In this document: positions 1 through 10,800 of the stretch, one piece after another
Numbering within the stretch: position 1 is the first letter of the stretch
Layout of the letters: each line of letters opens with the position of its first letter
Origin: Mesostigma viride
Taxonomy: Eukaryota; Streptophyta; Mesostigmatophyceae; Mesostigmatales; Mesostigmataceae
Assembly: GCA_009746045.1 (NCBI GenBank)
Contig: RPFO01000072.1
Location: forward strand, 1,349,330 to 1,413,329
DNA: 64,000 nt
Reading direction: 5' to 3'
The notes under the pieces: generated by a model
Database searches by the model: none
Told to the model about the DNA's origin: nothing
Seen by the model: the letters and a program-made list of their open reading frames with translations, nothing else
Position numbers and translations under genes: made by a program

Positions 1-1022
1 TTCGCGAAGGTCACCCGGATGGGGCCAGGCTGGCCCGCCATCCAAGCTGCCGACTCAATGCGGATGCGCTCGTTGCCCAGCTGCAGCCGGCCCACGATGA
101 GGTTCTGGTACAGGCGTTGCGCTAGCATCAGGTCCGTTTCTGGCTGTGGCGCGACCTGGAAATATCGAACCACTATACTGCGTGACCGCTGGTCCTCTTC
201 AACAGCAGTCTTGTGGGCTGCAGCCCCCCTGCGTGCGGCATCCTCCATCAGGTTGGCAATGTCGGTCTGTTTCACCATGTTAGCGTAGCTGGTGGGTGCA
301 GGGGCGGCTGGCTGGGGCGGGGTAGTCATGGCGGCCTTGACCTCGGCAATGCTGGATTGAAGCTCAGCAGTGTCTTGGCGGATAGCAGTGGATAGGGCGC
401 CGAGTTGAGCGGCCATGTCGTCGACTTTCTGGTTGAGCTGGCGCAGGGTTGCGTCCGGGGAAGCAATGGGGGTATTGGCGGTGCCATCGGCATCCTCGAA
501 AGCGGCAAAAAGTGCCCGGAGGCAAGGGGCCTTCGCGTAGCTCAGAAAAACAGAAAGACGAAGCTGTGGCAGCTCCAGATGGCGAACGTCGTCCACCGAA
601 GTCTCGCTAGACGTGCTGGGAAAGTGTAGCTCATGGCCTTCGGCGTGCAGGAGGAGCAGGATAGCCTGCGCCTGCTCGGCGGTAAGCGAAAAGAACCGGT
701 GCTCGGCGACAGTCCCGCCAGGCAGGAAGTCCGCTGGGTCAAACGTAGCGTCGGCGATGGCGTCGGCGTCGTCGTCGTCAAGGGGGTCGGTCTCACGGGA
801 AACCTCGCTGGAAACAGGAGCCGCTGGCGGAGGGATCTGGCTGTCCATCTCGTCGACGGGGCCGGGGCAATGCCGCTTAGACGAAACGTTAATGGCGGCA
901 TCAGCAGACGATGGCTGGGTCGCAATGGTGTCCACAGCGTCGACTAGTTGCGTGATGGTATGAGGCGCTGAATCCCCCCCATCGGCGGGGGAGTGGGAGG
1001 CGGCTGAAGGTGATTCCGCCAT
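1..1022 (-). CDS. LINE ORF1 protein, 3' end cut by window edge
   Basis: The minus strand is open from an ATG at 1022-1020 to the window edge, about 340 codons without a stop. The N-terminal third is acidic and Ser/Pro/Ala-rich, with a run of Asp around residue 85. About residues 185-225 have heptad character (LRQLNQKVDDMAAQLGALS and following), as in the coiled coil of LINE ORF1 proteins. After that comes a segment with RSIVVRYFQV and, further on, RIRIESAAWM, which looks like the start of an RRM-like fold followed by a conserved downstream block. Coiled coil followed by RRM is the known order in L1 ORF1 proteins, which bind element RNA. The zinc knuckle and ORF2 would lie beyond the left edge. 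The frame is intact, so this copy could be young. The family assignment is inferred from architecture only; a host coiled-coil protein is less likely but possible. Confidence 0.6.
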   Translation of the reverse strand, partial: MAESPSAASHSPADGGDSAPHTITQLVDAVDTIATQPSSADAAINVSSKRHCPGPVDEMDSQIPPPAAPVSSEVSRETDPLDDDDADAIADATFDPADFLPGGTVAEHRFFSLTAEQAQAILLLLHAEGHELHFPSTSSETSVDDVRHLELPQLRLSVFLSYAKAPCLRALFAAFEDADGTANTPIASPDATLRQLNQKVDDMAAQLGALSTAIRQDTAELQSSIAEVKAAMTTPPQPAAPAPTSYANMVKQTDIANLMEDAARRGAAAHKTAVEEDQRSRSIVVRYFQVAPQPETDLMLAQRLYQNLIVGRLQLGNERIRIESAAWMAGQPGPIRVTFA

Positions 1023-3061
1023 GGCTACTTTCCGGAAAATACGATCCCTGCCTGCGCTGCGTTTTATGATATTGCGCTAAATCTTGGGCGATGGCGGCTG
1101 AAAATTATATCATCGTGTTCGTCATCAAAAGACGCTTCTACTGCAATTTACCCGACCAAACTTCATGCCCGGATGTAAAAGTTATGAGCATTCTCGGCAT
1201 CCATAGCTCGCCACACCGTAACTGTCGTAGCTTCTGTATAGCTATGCTGATTGATGTAGGAGCATCGATGCATGGATTCGTTCCAAATTTTGTAGGCATG
1301 ATTTATACGTTATAAAGATGCTATAGCCGCAGTCGCACAACAACTACGGCTTCGCGCAATCATCTTGGACTGGGTTTTACTGCGTCAATGCGCGTTTATT
1401 GTGACCGGAGTGACGATGAAGCTAGCACTTGTTATAAGCGGCTTTGTCACTGAAAATTTCTCATCGAGTACATTTCTTACGATGTATTTCGAATATTTCA
1501 TTAGTGCCGTGGGCCAGGAAAGTCTCAAAGCATCGGTCCTGTCGTCAGCTTGCTAGCTGTCCGTTAGCCTTATTTTTGCGGTTTTGACCTGGTGCAGTTT
1601 AGTGTCCCTGCGGTTACCGTCGACAAGGTTAAGTCGTCCTATCATTCGGTAAATAATCTAGGACTCAATGTTGTCGAAGGTTTGGGATGTCAAAGTTGCT
1701 TTTTTACCACTTTTCTGTAATGGTTTGTGGTAGTGGTTGCGCACAACCATTACGGTCAGATTTTCATCCGTTTTGTTCATGATTGGCTGCGTCTGTACCA
1801 AATATACTATAATAAGGATTGTTGTTACATGCAAATAAGTTCTATAATATGGTATCAAGATGGTTTGCACAGCCTAAATTACTCAGAAAGATGGTGTCCT
1901 GGCCAGTTTTTTGTTAGCCTTTTGGCTTTGTTTGTAATGCAGTTGTGCAGCCACCCCATCTGTCTTCATGTAACACCTGTGGAGGCCCCAGTGCCTTGCT
2001 TGCATACAAAAGTTAAGGTCAATGCAGTGTCTCTGACAGTGTATTTTCACCTTAGGCAAGCATATGGAGGTCATTTCTTATGTTGTGGATGCATGGGTTA
2101 CGTAGCCCCTTGCACACCCTTGCTATGCATGCATTTGGGCCTTGGCACAGTATACCTGCTAGTAGACATTGGTAGCCACCACATGGTGGTGTTCATGAAG
2201 TATATAGTTCAAGCTGCGTGTTAGTTCGATCATTTTGAGCATTACCCTGCAAGTAACAAGCACCATGTTCACACCTACCGTTGTAATGCCTCTTAGTAGT
2301 GCCGAGTTGTCGCCCCATAGCCAGTTAGCAGCCAATATGATGAAGCCCAGCATATGAGGAGCTACAGTAGCATTGCCAATGATGTAGGCTTACTTTACCT
2401 CATTTAGTCTAGCATTGGCATGTTAGAAAAACTGTGCATGCGGTAGGTTTGTGTGGTGGGTAGTCTTTGGCCTTCCCATGCCATGATACGCACGAATGTG
2501 ACTGTGCATTGGCATGGCTACCTATGTTTAATTGCTGTTATGGATGTTCTGCAGGCTGAAATTGATTATATAATGCATGTTTGATCATCAATGATGTTTT
2601 TTGTTGCTATGGGATAAGAATTCTGAGTTGTAATGTCACCAGCCAAACTGGACCCTATTTGTAGTGGCCAGTTATTTTTAGATAGTGCAGCTGGGTCCCT
2701 GGGACAACCCATGATGTCAGTGTTCAGAAGCCATGCCTGGCTACCCAAGCGACTGCCTTTCCAGTATTTGGAGCAACGGAATTGTTTTGAGGTGTAATAA
2801 TGCATTATACATGCGTTTTTTTTCGCACTCGCGCACCCCCCTGAGGGTGGTGCTATATTTATCACACATAGGACATTGCAACATGACCCATGACATGACC
2901 CCCAAGTAAGTCCATATATGTGTGTGCTTTGGTCCCAGTATGGACAGTAAATTGTTATTAGGTTGGTTTGTGGGCATTTTCTTGCAAAGTGCAACTGGCC
3001 CCTATTTGTAGTGGCGAGTTGGACACGATCCAAGGGCTAATAGCCCTGCTGCACCGCAAAA
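1023..3061. other. Non-coding stretch upstream of the ORF1
   Basis: No open frame here has convincing composition. The stretch is AT-richer than the ORF and lies on the 5' side of the minus-strand ORF1, so part of it may be that element's 5' UTR or promoter. A sequence of about 27 bp containing CCCTATTTGTAGTGGC occurs twice in direct orientation, at about 2650-2675 and 2998-3021, roughly 345 bp apart. Nothing else could be identified. Confidence 0.4.
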
Positions 3062-3500
3062 TCAGCCCGCGTACGGCGGATCGAGCATGATGTCAGCCAT
3101 GGCCCGAGTCAGCGCCACCGACAAGCGCTGACGCCAATATGACGTCCAGGTCCGCGCCGACCATGGGGCCCGCTGGCCCTCCAGGTCCAGCCGGTCCTCC
3201 CGGAGCCGGCAACACTCCTTGAAGAAGGCGGAGGTCAGGGGCCCCATGGCCCCAAACTCCTCCATGCAGGACAAAGGCCGGCACCACACGATGGTGCCCG
3301 ACGTCGCCGTAGGCCAGGAGCTTGGCCCGCTCCGCCCGGTCCGCCGTGTAACCTGCCGTGATGGAGGCCCCAGCCACGTGGCTAAGAGCCAAGGGCCGCG
3401 CCACCGAAACGTCAATAAGCAGATGCCGGCCACGGTCCCCCCTCAAAGTCCAGCACCACGATGTCAGGCCGGTGGTGATTTATATATATGTCCTGTCAAA
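3062..3500 (-). pseudogene. Broken C-terminal region of a LINE reverse transcriptase ORF
   Basis: Read on the minus strand, three overlapping frames each carry part of one protein. They are HRPDIVVLDFEGG (about 3475-3435), then LLIDVSVARPLALSHVAGAS with ADRAERAKLLAYG (3430-3290), then FGAMGPLTSAFFKECCRL and WYRQRLS-like residues to about 3062. This order (PDI-V, IDV-V-P, A-R-AKY, E-FG-MG) is familiar from the C-terminal region of non-LTR RT proteins. At least two frameshifts separate the pieces, so it is dead. It probably belongs with the RT piece at 6517-6883 on the same strand, the two being separated by about 3 kb of other sequence. Confidence 0.55.
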
Positions 3501-6500
3501 GCTGGATGAATTAACTTCAGGGTTGAAAATCAACACCTATGCTGAATGCTGACTAGAGGACACGTACCTTCTGCTTGTTGTCTTCAGGCTCAGCTTCATC
3601 CTACGCCATGTCTTTCACTTGGAATCATGAACAGCTAGGCGCACATCACGCTGTTTGCGGAGGCTGGACATAGCTTACGTCTGACCCTCTCGAGCAGCGA
3701 TGCTTGACGAGGCGTCCGGCGTACCATGAACGAGGCGCTTTCACGAGGCTCGGGGAAAGAGTCAGGCAGAAAAGCTGGATGGCAATCGGGGCTGGCTTCA
3801 CATACCTACAATCGGGATGCCGAAAGAGCAGGTTCCAGTAAACAGTGTCGACTCAACCAGCGCAAGGCGTATTCATGCTTCATTTCGCAACGATTGCAGC
3901 TGTGATATTCAGTGATGCGCGCAGGTCTACACTACAGAGCCAGCGAAAAATCAGGCTGGGCTTTGCTCTAGAAGGTATAACACCCTGCGCAAATGGGATG
4001 ACAAAAGTGAAAGAAACAAAGAAGTGGCATATTTTTACGTGCGCTGCCATTATCAGCCCCCGGCGCACGCACCCTCCCGGGCACCTCCAATTGCTGCGGT
4101 AGCGCGGCATTTACAATGGCAGTCATTTTAACAAAAAAGTTTTTCGGTCAAAAATTTTTGAATTATAGTCACAGAATCGTGCAAGCGGCTTACCTCGAGC
4201 TAACCCATCGCCATGTTCGATAAGTTTCCGGTGCGACTTTTCGGGGGTCCGCTGAAAAATGCAGCGGACCCGACCCGAGCCCGCGAAATTGACCGCCTAT
4301 TTCCTGTTTCCCCGGGAAAATGGGCCGATTTCTTGAGGATAAAAAAATATGTACGTGAAGTAGATGAGTTATGACGGCTTAAAATGCATTCGCTTAGCTG
4401 CGTGACTTTTGGCCTCGTCGGCACCATCCTGCACACCAGATTTTCGGGATCTCGCGCCAATTTGGTGACGGTCGAATTATAAATCCGTTTTTCGCGGGTC
4501 TCGGACCGTTGTGGGTTTACATCTCCCCACATGGAGGTTGTAGCTCAGACTGTATTAAAAACCATATGCCCCCTCTCAGGGCTATGTGTTACATGTACTC
4601 CGGCCCAACGGAGTTGTGTCAATTAATTAATCAATTAATTAATTAATTAATTAATTAATTAATTAATTAATTAATTAATTAATTAATTAATTAATTAATT
4701 GAACGTGTAGGTCCTCCTGCTGTCACGTCCGTGAGCTAGATCATCCGCACACAGCGAGGATACATTATAAAGATGGCGGGTTGCTCAGTGCTGCCATGGA
4801 TACGGTAGCCAAGAATGCTTGCGCAATATAGACAACCGGTGTGGGAAACACTTACGGAGACGTTGTAGCGCTGAAGCAGTTCAACGTCAGGGGGTTGTGG
4901 CATTACCCCCGGATACCAACGGTTCCCATGCCAGTCGACTCAACAAGATACCATATATCGGGCCAAGGGCACTAGCTGCCGGTACTCTTTTGTGTTGTGA
5001 ATGTTCGTGTCGTAACAGACCCTAGCCAGGCTCGGGGGATGATTGCCAAAGGACGCAATGCAGGAATTGCTGTGAAGCAATTTGTTTGATAGCGATGCTA
5101 TGCGTGGAAGTCGGTAAGCTAAGCACGCACTTAATTTCATCTTGGTGCAGGCAATAGCTATGCGACAGGTCACTACGGGTGACAAGGGTTGGAATGGCAT
5201 TATTACAGTAATGCACACTATTATTAAGTCTTGTTGATAGCAACAGACCACATCGGGAGCAGTCAGCGTAGGGGCGCTGCCAGTGCGTGAGTTAAGCATG
5301 GAGTTGCGTCTGACAGAATCAGCACACCAGTAGTTATTGGGACACTGAGATGCGCTGGTTAGGCTATGCTTGGGATAGCGTGGGAGCTCATGCAGGCAAT
5401 ATAGGCGCGATGCACAGTCAGGGCTTGGTTGAGACAGGCCGGTCCTGGACATATCGTTATGTGGGTTGCATGTCCAGGAATCAGGAATTAAGGGCGTGGT
5501 GGAGCCTACCTAGGCTAGATGGGAGGCGGGATTGTGTTTCTGTCAGGATTTCAACCTCAGGCTACTACCTCTTATGGCACAGATGCCGCAGCTTACGATA
5601 ACCCTTTACACGTGTCATTTGAAGTGTCGATTGCGTCGCCAGTCACGAGTGAAAGTGCAGATCGTGTGCTTGAAAGATATTATATGCTGCGACCTTCAGG
5701 TTTGGTCGTTCGGCACTCATTACTAGATATGTCCTGGATAGAGAAATGCTTCGATTTGTGCCAGATAAAACGGGCAGTGAGGCGGCAATTTTAGTTTGCC
5801 ATGATGCCATTTTTTAGATGCTCTTATGTGTGGTGAAAATGTCAGGACGGCATTTCTGGAATGCGGTTTTGTTGTGTCATGAATCACGACAAACGTTTAT
5901 CGTGTTCTGACAAGCGTGTGTCAAGCGTGTGTTGCTTTGGTGACTCGTGTGGGCTTGACTACGTGTGTGGGGGAGACACCGGCAGTGTGTAGTCTCTTTC
6001 ATGTACCTTAATTCATGTCGAGCCTTCGTTTGTCCTCACATCTTGAGGCAAGGCTTGTTGACATCCGTTTCCTTGTGTAGGGTGTGTTCGTCCTCAGTCG
6101 TGGGCAACACAATTGCAGATGTGATTGTACAAGGTCGACTACCAATATAATTAATTTAAAAGTGCAATTCAAGTTGCAGCTGTGAACCATCTGATTTATC
6201 CATGAGACAAGTCGCGAGGCTATCATGCAGTTTCTTGAGCAGAGGGATACATCTCAATAGGCGTCCTTAGATGGTCAGTTAATTCGTGGCCAATCAACGG
6301 GGGTCTAGAGCGACGCATGGTAAGCGTCTGCTCATTCTTAATTGATACATATGGCAGTGACCTACGTCTCTCAAAGATGTGGCAGCTGCATGTGCATGGG
6401 ACCAGGCCAGGCATTTCAGCTTTATAGCTCACCAGGGGTTCCCAAAGGCTGAATGGCCAGGACATATAGTGATGCAGGAGATAGTTGCACGCAAACGCGA

Positions 6501-6516
6501 CACTGCTTCTCATGCC
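3501..6516. other. Gene-free stretch between two RT fragments
   Basis: No supported gene. It contains a LINE 3' end with an AATT tail (4520-4705). The short sequence ATATGTCCTG occurs near 3486-3495 and, inverted, near 6449-6458, close to the two ends of the stretch. That could mark an insertion that split the minus-strand RT, but the match is too short to call terminal repeats. Confidence 0.3.
4520..4705 (+). repeat. LINE 3' end with AATT microsatellite tail
   Basis: The segment reads GTATTAAAAACCATATGCCC, then a short hairpin-like stretch, then CCCAACGGAGTTGTGT, then about 80 bp of uninterrupted TTAA/AATT units (4620-4700). The same series of blocks recurs at 29535-29650 and 29740-29830, and in related form near 62575 and on the minus strand near 53588. 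A shared 3' block followed by a simple-repeat tail is the usual signature of a LINE 3' end that was reverse transcribed from a repeat-tailed RNA. Confidence 0.6.
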
Positions 6517-6883
6517 TCAGTGCCCAAGGGCCGGCACCAAAGCCGGGCCCGGTATTGGCGGAGAGGAACGTGCCATGCCGCGCTGGTGGGGAGCAGGCGG
6601 ACCGATAGTCGGATGCTGGGCCGGTAAGCTATGTATAGGTACACGGGAGCCGTCAACTTGAGCATGAAGAGGTCTGGCCGGATTGTCGTGGCCGACCGCC
6701 AGGGCCTCTGTCTTCTTGCTGATCCTGAGTCCCACCACGCGGGCCTCAATGGCTATACAGTCAAGCCATGCATGGGTCTGCACATATGCTCGGCACCCTC
6801 CAGGAGGGTGGTGCATCGTCGGCGTAAGTAATTTCCGCCAGCATGACCTGTGTGTCTGGTGTCAACCGCACCATACGTGCGCC
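6517..6883 (-). pseudogene. Reverse transcriptase fragment with YADD motif
   Basis: On the minus strand 6883-6780 encodes MVRLTPDTQVMLAEITYADD, with the RT catalytic motif YADD at 6826-6815. The frame then shifts and continues with AWLDCIAIEARVVGLRISKK and TEAL, the usual helix and strand after the catalytic loop in non-LTR RTs (ILe-rich, GL-IS--KTE). The open frame ends near 6517. It is a fossil: one frameshift lies directly after YADD, and the N-terminal fingers are not found upstream. It is probably the same element as the piece at 3062-3500. Confidence 0.65.
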
Positions 6884-7566
6884 AACGCCGGTTGGCTACC
6901 AGCATCCGGGTTCCCAACCCGGCCGTCACACGGGCAAAACGCTTGCGTGCTTGGGTCTATATGTAACGTAGTCCATGCATGGTGCAGGCGATCGATAAAG
7001 GGGTTTGATGGCATCACATGGGTCGGTATAATGAATTAATGATGGAATGCTTTCTGGCATAAATATTAGATAGGGATTATGCAGTCTAGCATGTCATTTA
7101 GTCTGCATATGTAGGTAGCTAATTATAATGATGCTTTGGTTTGGTCGTCAACAGTATGCAACATATATAGCCTGCAATTGCCATTAGTAACTAAGCAAGT
7201 AGGTATAAGTTTGCGTGCCATGCGCAGCGCCCGGGCAACTTCTATGTTGCGCATGTGCGCATATGTGTATGTCAATTGGGCCAGTTTCCATTATGCAAAT
7301 AAACTACATCATTTTTACGCTCCCACGAGCATGAGTGAGAAGGTCCAACCCATGCCCTGGGTTGGAGGTATCTTAGCGTAGCCATGTCTATGCTCTTGGA
7401 AACTCTTGATCTCTCATGCTGCACCATCCTGCACCGAGTCGGCATGATGAGACAAGTTCAAGTAAAACTGGTAACTAGAAATAGGTACCAGTACCATCCA
7501 AGGGTTAAAGTCTTTGATGATATAGCAAATGTCCAGTGGCTCATGCATGCTCAAACCGGCCATCAT

Positions 7567-7870
7567 AACGACCTTCCCCCTTCAGGCTTGAGCGGCAGGA
7601 ATATTTCAATCATTACTGATATGACGTATATTCACGGTAAGAACCCACCCTCCTTCCATCCCTCTTGTCCGCATGCTTGATTAAGCTCGTTCTCACAAAT
7701 TTTACCTAGTTCCCCCTTCATGCTCAAGACCGGTGCAGCAATGATTGATTATTGATATTTCATATTCACAATGAGCACCCACCCTCCTTTCTCGATCATG
7801 CCCGTCCTCGATCATGACCTCCCGCCTTCATGCTTGAGCGGTGGTAGCAGTAAGAAGCCACTCTCCAGCC
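7567..7870. repeat. Three diverged direct repeats, unit about 110-140 bp
   Basis: Blocks with CCCCCTTCA-GCTTGAGCGG, then TATTGATATTTCATATTCAC or similar, then ACCCACCCTCCTT recur starting near 7567, 7711 and 7820. They lie just 3' of the last supported exon of the minus-strand gene. The copies are diverged and have no coding potential. Confidence 0.5.
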
Positions 7871-7892
7871 TTGACGTTGGGCCAGTCCTCAC

Positions 7893-10800
7893 CGTCTGCA
7901 GCAGCTCATCCCATGATGTCAGCATGTGGGACCGCTGCAGGTCCATCTCGATCTCGATGGCCAGGGAGCCCCCTGGCACCCTGAAGCGCACCAGGTGCGG
8001 TGCCGGCGCGCCTGACCCCGATGTGGCAGCGCCTGCTTGTGCGTTGCTGTTGTTGTTCCTGCTGGATGGCCCTTGGTCGTCTGTTGTGACAAGACCACGT
8101 GTGCAAAGCACAACAAGGATCGAAGAGATGGTCATCTGCATGCATGCATGCCCTGAAGCCCTGAGCTATACTACTTACTGACTACTCAATCAGTTGTCTG
8201 TACTGATAATGACACTGCATGGCAGATACGAAGGTTTGCCTATAGCGATCAAAGCGGTGGCCCGGCGATATAGAAGGGATGACATGAAAGATGGTACTGG
8301 CGTAAGTGCGGTTGTCAATCGGAAAAATTCGTCAGTGAATGGTCATTTGTCATCCACTTTAGTCCACGCATTACTCGCTTGCTTGGCCGGACAGCAGATA
8401 GTTGTCCATGCATGTGTCTGGCAGGCAGGCAGGCAGGGGCCGGACCTTCCGAGATTTACCATATTCACGTGTGACTGCCTCTGAGCTTCCGCTGATCGAG
8501 GCTGACTTTGTTTAAGTCAAACTCCCCATCAATAGAGCGGTAATTTCAGCACATCACTGCTGTCGCTGCATGCTGTATATTTCTATAGTATACCACATGC
8601 ATTTAGTTCATTGTCCACAAGATAATCTCATCAGTATTTGCGTGCCTTACTCTGACACAAGTTCCCCCTACTTTCCCTTCCTCCATGCAGTCAACCACTA
8701 CACCCATGGATCCTTCCCTTGCAAGAACCCTTCCCTTTTTTGCCAGAGGCCTCTGACAGCCCCTAATACCCCCTGGCCCTTCGTGCATGCATAGCCCTTC
8801 AGCCAATCCTGCAATGATGATACTATCCCCCACATGAATCGTGTATTCCGAGTTCATGAATAGATTTGAACCAGTTCCCTGGCAAACCTGCGTACAGTAC
8901 CCCCCCACTGTGCCATCTGTAAGGCATTGCAAACTAATGTGCATGTCCACTTAATTGATAATCACCCGTGGCCTCCACTGGCTGGGATGCCGCACAGTAC
9001 CAGAGTACTCACGAGTACATTATAGAGTGAACCACTTTGGGGAGTGCAGCTAGGCCGACCGTCGGAAGCCAACCAATGTGCATGACCTGAGCATGCACGC
9101 GCACGACAACATACCTGCAAAGAGCGCGGACAGCACATCTCCTACGTATGCCCCGCGCGGCATGATGCGTGGCCGCCCCCAGCGCCCTGCAGTGCCCCCA
9201 CCGGCAGGACCACCCCCCGCTACGCCCCTCTCCCTCATGCTGTCATCCGCACCCGGCCGCTCCTCCATGCTGCCATCCACAGCACCCTCCAGTTCAAAGT
9301 CCTCCATCAGAACACCCACGATGCGGTACCCCACCAAGCTCGCCCTTGCATGCCAGCCTTCTGGACCACCAGCCCCGTCTCCTGCTGTCGGCCCGGGCCA
9401 GGGGGCGAGGGCAGCGCGAGTGCGGGGGCGGTGGGGGATGGTCCCCGGCAGTGCCACCCCCATGCTGCCCCTTGGTCTTGCTGTGTCATCTAAAGAAGGG
9501 TCATTGTCAGAGGGTGCGGCGTGAAGGAGCCGACTCTTGGCCATCAGATGACTGTCTCTGATGTGGCTCATATTGCTGCTGGCGTTTGCCTGCTGAGGGA
9601 TCGGGTCGCCCATGAGTGCCCGGATGCTGCGCAGGAGGGGCTCTGGGTCATTCACCCCTTTGCTGCGGCGGGCCACCGTCCGCCATGCTCCGCCGTACTC
9701 TGCCTCGCCTGGCCGGGTGCATGGGTGACGGTCAGGTGGGCGGCCATGCATGTCAGTGACAGCACAGGTCTGGACAGCCCACTTGGTGTCATCCACAGGC
9801 TGCTATCCAATCATTCGTGTCCTAGCATATGTAAGCAGCGATCCCACCTCTGCTTCTGACAGGCGAGATGCCAGTGGCACTGCATAATTATGGGAATCCT
9901 AGCTGTAGCTCCATCATCAGCAGGCCAGGCAGGGCTAGGTGAACAGGGCGAGCTCATGATGGGATCGACACGCAAAGCACACGATTAATCGACCGGATTC
10001 CCATGGCAGTGTTACGGCCCTAACCTGTTTGTATAGCCCTAGCAGTGTTGATAGCGGCATAGCGCCCCCCCGATAGCCATCGTGCGTGCACCCATAAAAC
10101 CGCGACGTGGTGACTGGTGGGGTCTTCGGGAGTCTATTATGGCAGCCTCAGCAGCACAGTCAGCGCGCGCGCCGAGGGAGAAGGGGGGTACCGGCGTCCC
10201 ATGCGTGGGCAGGGACAATAGCCGGTCCACTGTCAGCAGGAGAGCATACACTTAAGTCGTACTGCATGGGCCAATGTCCGGTCGTTGCTACCGTCCATGT
10301 CTGAAGGAAATGGAAGTGCTGACGTCTCGCAGACTGCCCTTTATTGTGCAAGGGGACTGCCTTGTTCCAAGTTGCGTAACCCCATCTTCCCCCCCCCCCT
10401 GCCCCCCCCAATGCCTGACACTCCGATGGCCCACTTGTGGCCCCCTTAAAGTAGGGGTGGGCGTAGAGACATCGAGGGACCAGGCATATTACCTGCTGGC
10501 CCCACCCAAGGCTCAGAAGCACCCAATAACCCGCACACCCCCATCTCACAGATAAGAAAGCACCTAATAACCCGCACACCCCCATCTCACAGATAAGAAA
10601 GCACCCAATAACCCGCACACCCCCATCTCACAGATAAGAAAGCACCCAATAACCCGCACACCCCCATCTCACAGATAAGAAAGCACCCAATAACCCGCAC
10701 ACTACCCCCATCTCACAGATAAGAAAGCACCCAATAACCCGCACAACCCCATCTCACAGATAAGAAAGCACCCAATAACCCGCACACCCCCATCTCACAG

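Noticed and set aside
19-963. Plus-strand open frames opposite the left-edge ORF1
   Set aside because: The minus-strand frame is longer, unbroken and has ORF1-like architecture; the plus frames are its antisense shadows.
6885-6985. tRNA-like stretch with GGTTCCCAACCCGG
   Set aside because: No acceptor stem or anticodon arm could be formed around it.
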